Below, in pieces: positions 1 to 5,356 of a DNA stretch of 10,323 bases. Origin of the DNA: Clostridiales bacterium (GTDB lineage Bacteria; Bacillota; Clostridia; Oscillospirales; Oscillospiraceae). Each line of letters starts with the position of its first letter. Position 1 is the first letter of the stretch. The stretch covers positions 1 through 10,323 of the forward strand of contig VSNB01000104.1 in assembly GCA_009774055.1 (NCBI GenBank). Direction: 5' to 3'. Position numbers and translations under genes: made by a program. A model generated the notes under the pieces. That model ran no database searches and had not been told where the DNA came from. It was given only the letters and a program-made list of their open reading frames with translations.

Positions 1-230
1 TGATGCGGGCGGCTCCCTTGTATTGGGCGAAGCGTCTAACCAGCGACGTCAACGGCAGCCCCTACCGTATCACACAGCGGAGCTCCCGAAAAGAACCTCG
101 GGAGATTCAGCGTGTATGACGGTAGGCACCGAAGTGTGCTCGTGGGTAGACGCAGAAGACTGGCGCACCAACGAAGACACTAAAACAGAACAAGCGGGGT
201 ACGTCGGAGCGTAAATAATAACCCCCGTAA
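1..230 (+). ncRNA. Candidate structured non-coding RNA, 5' end cut by the window edge
   Basis: No convincing reading frame is present, but the bases pair in a nested way. An outer helix joins 1-7 with 164-170 (one A.C mismatch). A second helix joins 32-41 with 144-153 (9 of 10 pairs). Inside it a long interrupted hairpin runs from 61-68 paired with 119-126, through 72-75 paired with 112-115, to a 7-bp apical stem 83-89/98-104 with loop 90-97. A 3' hairpin pairs 195-200 with 221-227 (one bulged C), and its loop bases 201-206 (ACGTCG) are exactly complementary to 44-49 (CGACGT), which would form a pseudoknot. Multi-branched folds with a pseudoknot are typical of large bacterial ncRNAs. The raiA-motif RNA of Clostridia is a candidate family by size and complexity, but I cannot confirm it. 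The + strand is assumed from the direction of the next gene; the wobble pairs do not settle it. Confidence 0.55.
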
Positions 231-242
231 TGAAGGAGGATT

Positions 243-265
243 CTCAAGGAACGTAGTTCCTTGAG
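243..265. repeat. Perfect 10-bp hairpin, loop GTA
   Basis: CTCAAGGAAC (243-252) is followed by GTA and by its exact complement (256-265). There is no T tract after it, so it is not a classical terminator. It is the first of four back-to-back palindromes between the folded RNA and the topoisomerase gene. Confidence 0.7.
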
Positions 266-275
266 CGACCTTTTG

Positions 276-301
276 CTTCTTTTCGCTCGCGCGAAAAGAA
301 G
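276..301. repeat. Perfect 11-bp hairpin, loop TCGC
   Basis: CTTCTTTTCGC (276-286), loop 287-290, exact complement GCGAAAAGAAG (291-301). The T-rich left arm and A-rich right arm suggest a terminator-like or dispersed palindromic element, but a downstream U run is missing. It may end the upstream RNA or be a mobile small palindrome. Confidence 0.65.
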
Positions 302-306
302 GCCCC

Positions 307-323
307 CGCGCCGGCGAGGCGCG
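307..323. repeat. 6-bp GC hairpin, loop GGCGA
   Basis: CGCGCC (307-312) pairs with GGCGCG (318-323). It is short and GC-rich, so it could be chance, but it sits directly after the hairpin at 276-301 and belongs to the same cluster. Confidence 0.4.
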
Positions 324-348
324 AAGTTAAAATAAGATGAGAGCCTCC

Positions 349-367
349 GCCGCCCCGCAGGGGCGGC
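349..367. repeat. Perfect 8-bp GC hairpin, loop GCA
   Basis: GCCGCCCC (349-356), GCA, then the exact complement GGGGCGGC (360-367). In the transcript its base lies 7 nt before the AAAGGA ribosome site at 375-380, so it would fold next to the topoisomerase initiation region without covering it. Confidence 0.6.
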
Positions 368-389
368 AAGAAGTAAAGGATTAAGAACT

Positions 390-2624
390 ATGCCAAAGAA
401 GAAAACTCCCGATGAGAACAAACAAAAAGTAAATAACCCCAACGTCCTCGGCCTGCGGGCCGAGGTGTTGGAGCAGCCGATCACCGATACCCTGGAAACC
501 AATTTCATGCCCTACGCCATGTCCGTCATCCTCTCCCGGGCCATTCCGGAGATCGACGGCTTCAAGCCCTCCCACCGGAAGCTGCTCTACACTATGTATA
601 AAATGGGCCTCCTTACCGGGGCCCGGACCAAGTCCGCCAATATCGTGGGCCAGACCATGCGCCTCAACCCCCACGGCGACGGCCCCATCTACGACACCAT
701 GGTCCGCCTCTCCAAGGGCTATGGGGCCCTGCTCCATCCCTTCGTGGACTCCAAGGGCAACTTCGGCAAGGTCTACTCCCGGGATATGGCCTACGCCGCC
801 AGCCGGTACACCGAGGCGAAATTGGCCCCCATCTGCCAGGAGCTGTTCCGGGACCTGGACCAGGACGCGGTGGACTTCGTGGACAACTACGACAACACCA
901 TGAAGGAGCCCGCCCTCCTGCCCACCACCTACCCCAACCTTTTAGTATCCGCCAACCAGGGCATCGCCGTGGGCATGGCCTCCCAGCTGTGCGGGTTCAA
1001 CCTGGGCGAGGTCTGCGACGCCGCCATCGCCTATCTGAAAAATCCGGACAGCGACCTGTCCTCCATCCTCCTGGGCCCCGACTTTCCCACCGGAGGGGAG
1101 GTGGTCTACGACCAGGCTGCTATGGAGGAGGTCTACCGCACCGGCAAGGGCTCCATCCGCATCCGGGGCAAGTACCGGTACATGAAGAGCGAGAACGTGG
1201 TGGAAATCTACGAGATTCCCTACACCACTACCGTGGAGGCCATCCTGGACAAGGTGGCGGAGCTGATCAAGGCCGGGAAGCTGAAGGAAGTCTCCGACAT
1301 GCGGGACGAGACGGATTTGAACGGCCTGAAGCTGGCCATCGACCTCAAGCGGGGCGTGGACCCGGACAAGCTCATGGCCAAGCTCTACCGGGCCACCACG
1401 CTGCAGGATTCCATCTCCTGCAACTTCAACGTCCTCATCGCCGGGACGCCCAAGGTCCTGGGGGTCCGGGAGCTGCTGGAGGAGTGGTGCGCCTGGCGCA
1501 CAGAGTGCGTCCGGCGGCGGGTGTATTTCACCCTCAACAAGAAAAAGGACAAGCTCCACCTCCTCAAGGGCCTCAAGCGCATCCTTCTGGACATCGACAA
1601 GGCCATCAAGATCATCCGGGAGACGGAGGGCGAGGCCGACGTGGTGCCCAACCTGATGATCGGCTTCGGCATCGACCAGGTCCAGGCGGAGTACGTGGCG
1701 GAGATCAAGCTGCGCAACATCAACAAGGAGTATATCCTCAAGCGGGTCCGGGAGGAGGAGGCCCTCCGGGACGAGATCGACGACCTGGAGGATCTGGCCG
1801 GCAATCCCGGGCGGATCAGGAAGGTCATCATCCAGGAGCTGGGGGACGTGAAGAAGAAGTACGCCCAGCCCCGCCTCACCGCCATCGTCTACGAGCACGA
1901 GATTACCGCCTACAGCGAGGAGGAGGATATCCCCGACTACCCCGTCACCCTCTTCCTCTCCCGCCATGGGTACTTTAAGAAGATTACCCCCCAGTCCCTG
2001 CGGATGGCAGACGTGCAGAAGTACAAGGAGGAGGACGGCCCCAGTCAGTCCTTCGAGACGACCAACAAGGCGGAGGTCATGTTCTTCACCAGCCGCCAGC
2101 AGGTGTACAAATGCCGCCTGAGCGAGTTTGACGACAGCAAGGCCAGCGTCCTGGGGGATTACCTGCCCTCCAAGCTGGGCATGGACCAGGACGAGAGCGT
2201 GGTGCGCATGGTCCTGCCGGGGGATTATTCCGGGGCCCTGCTGTTCTTCTTTGAAAACGGAAAGGCGGCGCGGGTGGACCTCAGCGCCTACGCCACCACC
2301 TCCAACCGCCGGAAGCTCACCGGGGCCTACAGCGGCAAGAGCCCCCTGGCGGCCCTGCTGCACCTGACGGAGGACCGGGAGCTGGCCCTGTACTCCACCG
2401 AGCCCAGGGCCCTGATCTTCAACACAGCCCTCCTCTCCCCCAAGACCACCCGCACCACCCAAGGGGTCCAGGTCATGACCCTGAAGCCCAAGTACCAGCT
2501 CCACCAGGTCATGCCCCTGGAGGAGAGCCCCATCACCAATCTGGCCCGCTACCGCTGCCGTTCCATCCCCGCCGCCGGCGCGGCGGTCAGGGAAGAGGAC
2601 GGGGACCAGATGCGGCTGATCTGA
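390..2624 (+). CDS. Type IIA DNA topoisomerase subunit A, ParC/GyrA-like (744 aa)
   Basis: This is the DNA cleavage/religation subunit that works with an ATPase partner (ParE or GyrB, not in the window) to pass one duplex through another. The catalytic tyrosine is Y140 in the motif AASRYTE, preceded by the winged-helix stretch GFKPSHRKLLYTM (57-69). The quinolone-site loop reads NPHGDGPIYD (93-102), with Gly98 at the position of E. coli GyrA Ser83 and Asp102 at that of Asp87. Residues about 30-490 form the breakage-reunion core, including a coiled coil near 365-480. About 495-720 is a beta-pinwheel-type C-terminal domain ending with a TRTTQGV blade motif (687-693). I see no canonical GyrA box (QRRGGKG), and 744 aa is shorter than usual GyrA (over 800), so decatenating ParC is the better guess; the true gyrase A would be elsewhere. 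The start is ATG 390, with AAAGGA at 375-380, 9 nt upstream. Gene choice between parC and a gyrA paralogue is not settled. Confidence 0.9.
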   Translation: MPKKKTPDENKQKVNNPNVLGLRAEVLEQPITDTLETNFMPYAMSVILSRAIPEIDGFKPSHRKLLYTMYKMGLLTGARTKSANIVGQTMRLNPHGDGPIYDTMVRLSKGYGALLHPFVDSKGNFGKVYSRDMAYAASRYTEAKLAPICQELFRDLDQDAVDFVDNYDNTMKEPALLPTTYPNLLVSANQGIAVGMASQLCGFNLGEVCDAAIAYLKNPDSDLSSILLGPDFPTGGEVVYDQAAMEEVYRTGKGSIRIRGKYRYMKSENVVEIYEIPYTTTVEAILDKVAELIKAGKLKEVSDMRDETDLNGLKLAIDLKRGVDPDKLMAKLYRATTLQDSISCNFNVLIAGTPKVLGVRELLEEWCAWRTECVRRRVYFTLNKKKDKLHLLKGLKRILLDIDKAIKIIRETEGEADVVPNLMIGFGIDQVQAEYVAEIKLRNINKEYILKRVREEEALRDEIDDLEDLAGNPGRIRKVIIQELGDVKKKYAQPRLTAIVYEHEITAYSEEEDIPDYPVTLFLSRHGYFKKITPQSLRMADVQKYKEEDGPSQSFETTNKAEVMFFTSRQQVYKCRLSEFDDSKASVLGDYLPSKLGMDQDESVVRMVLPGDYSGALLFFFENGKAARVDLSAYATTSNRRKLTGAYSGKSPLAALLHLTEDRELALYSTEPRALIFNTALLSPKTTRTTQGVQVMTLKPKYQLHQVMPLEESPITNLARYRCRSIPAAGAAVREEDGDQMRLI

Positions 2625-2632
2625 CAGCCTGT

Positions 2633-2671
2633 CCTGCGGGGACGGACGCCGTCCGTCTCCGCGGGATTTTT
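2633..2671 (+). terminator. Rho-independent terminator after the topoisomerase gene
   Basis: A 15-bp stem (2633-2647 with 2651-2665, two G.U wobbles, loop GCC) is followed by A and five T (2667-2671). It begins 8 nt past the TGA stop. Confidence 0.9.
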
Positions 2672-2720
2672 GCTCTGTCAGACGGCGGCGGGGCCTTCCT
2701 CCAATTTCCCGAAAAATTTA

Positions 2721-2749
2721 TTGCCGTGAGGGAAAAAGTCTGCTATAAT
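2721..2749 (+). promoter_or_regulatory. Sigma-A promoter of the c-di-GMP phosphorelay operon
   Basis: The -35 is TTGCCG (2721-2726), the spacer is 17 nt, and the -10 is TATAAT (2744-2749) with TGC in front of it, an extended -10. Transcription should start near 2756. It is the only good promoter seen before the three-gene operon 2807-7915. Confidence 0.85.
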
Positions 2750-2771
2750 ATATGAGCCGCGTCTATACCCT

Positions 2772-2803
2772 GTGGCGCCCGCAGATTTTGCGGGAGATTC
2801 CAC
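2772..2803 (+). promoter_or_regulatory. Leader hairpin overlapping the ribosome site
   Basis: CCCGCA (2778-2783) pairs with TGCGGG (2789-2794) around loop GATTT, and the outer GTGG (2772-2775) can pair with CCAC (2800-2803). The right arm covers part of GGGAG (2792-2796), the best ribosome site for the TTG start at 2807. This could dampen translation. It is too small to be a known riboswitch class. Confidence 0.45.
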
Positions 2804-2806
2804 CGC

Positions 2807-4948
2807 TTGAGAAGGGATGTGACTTCCATCAACAGAGAACAAACACGCAAACAGCGAATTCTGATCGCTGACGATTCAGAGATGAACCGTTCCATCCTGG
2901 CAGACATGCTGGGAGACGAGTATGAGATCCTGGAGGCGGAAAACGGCCTGGAAGCCGTCAGCGCCATCCAGAAGTACCGCACGGAGATCGACCTGGTCCT
3001 GCTGGACATCGTCATGCCGGAGATGGACGGCTTCGAGGTGCTCACCGTCATGAACCGGAATAACGCCATTGAGGATATTCCCGTCATCATGATTTCCGCC
3101 GAAACCGCCCCCGCCCATATCGAGCGGGCTTACAACCTGGGCGTCACCGATTTTATCACACGGCCGTTCAACGCCCTGGTCGTCCACCGGCGGGTGGTCA
3201 ACACCACCCTGCTGTACGCCAAGCAGAAAAAGCTGGTGGGCATGGTGGCCGACCAGATCTACGAGCGGGAGCGGCAGAGCTCCCTTATGATCGACATCCT
3301 CAGCCATATTGTGGAATTCCGCAACGGCGAGAGCGGCCAGCATGTGGTGCATATCCGCACCCTGACGGAGCTGCTGCTGCGGCGGCTGGTCATTAAGACC
3401 GACCGTTACCCCCTCTCCCCCTCGGACATCACCCTCATCAGTACCGCCTCCGCCCTCCACGACGTGGGCAAAATCTCCATTCCCGGGGAAATTCTCAACA
3501 AGCCCGGCCGGTTTACCGATGAGGAGTTCACCATCATGAAGCGCCACACCGTCATCGGCTCGGACATGATGGAGGCCGTTCCCGTCCAGGGTTCCGGCCC
3601 CCTGGTGAAGGTGGCCCGGGACATCTGCCGCTGGCACCACGAGCGGTGGGACGGGCGGGGCTACCCTGATGGGCTCAAGGGGGACGGCATCCCCATTTCC
3701 GCCCAGATCGTGGCCCTGGCCGATGTGTACGACGCGCTGACCAGCCCCCGGGTCTACAAGCCCGCCTTCCCCCATGAGAAGGCGGTGGAAATGATCCTGA
3801 AGGGGGAGTGCGGGGCCTTCAACCCGCTGCTGCTGGAGATTCTTACGGAGGTGGCCCCCCAGCTGCCCGAGGAGCTGGAGGACCGCAGCGGCGAGCGCAC
3901 CGCCCAGATGGAAATGCGCTCCGTGGCCCAGGAAATGCACCACTACGAGGAGCTTTCCGCCTCCGAGCGGACCCTCCAGCTGCTGGAGCACGAGCGGATG
4001 AAATACAGCTTCTTCGCCGCCATGAGCCAGGAGATCCAGTTCGAGTACACCGCCGATCCCTCCATGGTGACCCTCAATGCCTGGGGCGCCAACCGTCTGG
4101 GGCTGAAGGAGACGGTGATGGAGCCCCACGGCAGCGACAAGGTCCGGGACATTCTCAGCGACGGGGACATGGAGGGACTGGCCCACGCCCTGCGGAACAC
4201 CACCCCGGCCCAGCCGGTGATCCGCTACGAGTGCAAGATTACCCTCAACGGGGAGGAGCGCTGGTGCCGGATCATTGCCCGGGCCACCTGGAACGCCGAG
4301 GAGCCGCCCCAGTACACCGGCGCCATCGGCAAGGCCGTGGATATCCACGACTCCCAAATGAAGCTGGCCGCCCTGGAGCGGATGGCCACCCACGACCCGC
4401 TGACGGGCCTGCTCAACCACGTCAGCGCCAAGAAACGGATCGAGGAGCGGGTGGAGGGCCGGCCCGACGGGCAGTTCGCCCTGGCCATCTTCGATCTGGA
4501 CTACTTTAAGAACGCCAACAATACCTTCGGACATATTTTCGGCGACGAGGTGCTGAAATTCCTGGCGGATAAGCTGCGAGAGAGCATCCGCGGCGCGGAT
4601 ATCGCCGCCCGGGTGGGCGGGGACGAGTTCCTGCTGTTCCTGGAGTACCGGGGAGAGCTGGACCCCATTATCTCCCGGATCTACCACACCATTTCCGACA
4701 GCGCCTACGAGCAATTCCCCATTTCACTGAGCATGGGCATTGCCCGCACGGAGGTGGTGGGCACCGACTATGAAACCATGTTCCATGCGGCGGACCAGGC
4801 CCTCTACCGGGTGAAGCGGTCCGGCCGGGGCAGATACGATTACTACGATGAGAGCATGCGGGACATGCTCTCGGTGATCTCCCCCATTGAGGGGAGCGCG
4901 GACCCCGCCGGGCAGGACGGCGGCGAGGGGAAAGGAGAGGACGACTGA
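2807..4948 (+). CDS. Response regulator with HD-GYP phosphodiesterase, PAS-like and GGDEF domains (713 aa)
   Basis: A cytoplasmic c-di-GMP turnover enzyme controlled by a receiver domain. REC (about 17-140) has acidic pocket D22/D23, phosphoacceptor D67, S97, but Arg119 (ITRPF) where the conserved Lys is expected. HD-GYP (about 155-355) keeps E175, H179, H218-D219 with GK after it, H247, H277-H278 and the WDGRGYPDGL loop (281-290), plus D306; all metal and GYP residues seem present, so it should hydrolyse c-di-GMP. A PAS-like segment covers about 395-515. GGDEF (about 520-680) has DPLTGL, the FDLD metal motif, N571, D580, intact GGDEF (604-608) and an RGAD product-inhibition site (595-598) five residues before it. 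The start is uncertain: TTG 2807 has GGGAG 10 nt upstream, while GTG 2819 would trim four residues but sits too close to GAAGGGA. The stop overlaps the Hpt start by 1 nt (TGATG). Net direction, synthesis or breakdown, cannot be read from sequence. Confidence 0.95.
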   Translation: MRRDVTSINREQTRKQRILIADDSEMNRSILADMLGDEYEILEAENGLEAVSAIQKYRTEIDLVLLDIVMPEMDGFEVLTVMNRNNAIEDIPVIMISAETAPAHIERAYNLGVTDFITRPFNALVVHRRVVNTTLLYAKQKKLVGMVADQIYERERQSSLMIDILSHIVEFRNGESGQHVVHIRTLTELLLRRLVIKTDRYPLSPSDITLISTASALHDVGKISIPGEILNKPGRFTDEEFTIMKRHTVIGSDMMEAVPVQGSGPLVKVARDICRWHHERWDGRGYPDGLKGDGIPISAQIVALADVYDALTSPRVYKPAFPHEKAVEMILKGECGAFNPLLLEILTEVAPQLPEELEDRSGERTAQMEMRSVAQEMHHYEELSASERTLQLLEHERMKYSFFAAMSQEIQFEYTADPSMVTLNAWGANRLGLKETVMEPHGSDKVRDILSDGDMEGLAHALRNTTPAQPVIRYECKITLNGEERWCRIIARATWNAEEPPQYTGAIGKAVDIHDSQMKLAALERMATHDPLTGLLNHVSAKKRIEERVEGRPDGQFALAIFDLDYFKNANNTFGHIFGDEVLKFLADKLRESIRGADIAARVGGDEFLLFLEYRGELDPIISRIYHTISDSAYEQFPISLSMGIARTEVVGTDYETMFHAADQALYRVKRSGRGRYDYYDESMRDMLSVISPIEGSADPAGQDGGEGKGEDD

Positions 4949-5310
4949 TGACCCTGCAGGAATGCTATGCCGCTATGGGCGGCGACTACGCGGGCGTGAC
5001 GAGCCGCCTGCCCACCGAACGGATGGTGCAGAAATTCGTACTGAAATTTTTAAACGACGGCAGCTATGACCTGCTGGTCCGGTCCATGGAGGCGGAGGAC
5101 TACGCCGAGGCATTCCGGGCGGCCCACACCATCAAGGGCGTGTGCCAGAATCTGGGCTTCACCGTCCTCTATCAGTCCAGCAGCCAGCTCAGCGAGGCGC
5201 TGCGCAACGGCTTCACCCCCGAGGCTCCCGCCCTGGCGGAGCAGGTAGCTGTGGATTACAAGCAGACCGTGGAAGCCATCCGGACATACCAGACATCCAA
5301 CGGTCTATGA
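4948..5310 (+). CDS. Hpt phosphotransfer protein (120 aa)
   Basis: A small all-helical histidine phosphotransfer protein that relays phosphoryl groups between receiver domains. The signature AHTIKGVCQNLGF places the phosphorylated histidine at H60, with the following K63-G64 typical of the family. The length is that of a single Hpt domain with a short N-terminal extension, and no membrane segment is seen. The start ATG shares its A with the upstream TGA (4946-4950), and AAAGGAGAGG (4931-4940) inside the preceding gene is a strong ribosome site, so the two are translationally coupled. The next gene encodes a hybrid kinase without its own Hpt, and the previous gene has a single REC. The obvious job is to carry phosphate from the kinase receiver to that REC; this is inferred from gene order. 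Confidence 0.93.
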   Translation: MTLQECYAAMGGDYAGVTSRLPTERMVQKFVLKFLNDGSYDLLVRSMEAEDYAEAFRAAHTIKGVCQNLGFTVLYQSSSQLSEALRNGFTPEAPALAEQVAVDYKQTVEAIRTYQTSNGL

Positions 5311-5314
5311 GAAA

Positions 5315-5332
5315 GCGCGGCCCTGCGCGGCC
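5315..5332. repeat. Short direct repeat GCGCGGCC
   Basis: GCGCGGCC occurs at 5315-5322 and again at 5325-5332, separated by CT, in the 46-nt gap between the Hpt and kinase genes. No promoter or terminator is visible there, which supports co-transcription. Confidence 0.4.
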
Positions 5333-5356
5333 GGTACAAGGGGGAGGCGCCGCCGG

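Noticed and set aside
23..214. 63-codon frame at the left edge as a small protein
   Set aside because: No ribosome site, no hydrophobic or domain-like features, and the same bases are explained by RNA pairing.
1..230. tmRNA, RNase P RNA or group II intron 3' end
   Set aside because: I find no tRNA-like CCA end, no RNase P core motifs such as GAGGAAAGTC, and no intron domain V. The family of the RNA remains open.
2756..2806. c-di-GMP riboswitch in front of the c-di-GMP enzyme
   Set aside because: The leader is only about 50 nt and has just one simple hairpin, too short for class I or II aptamers.
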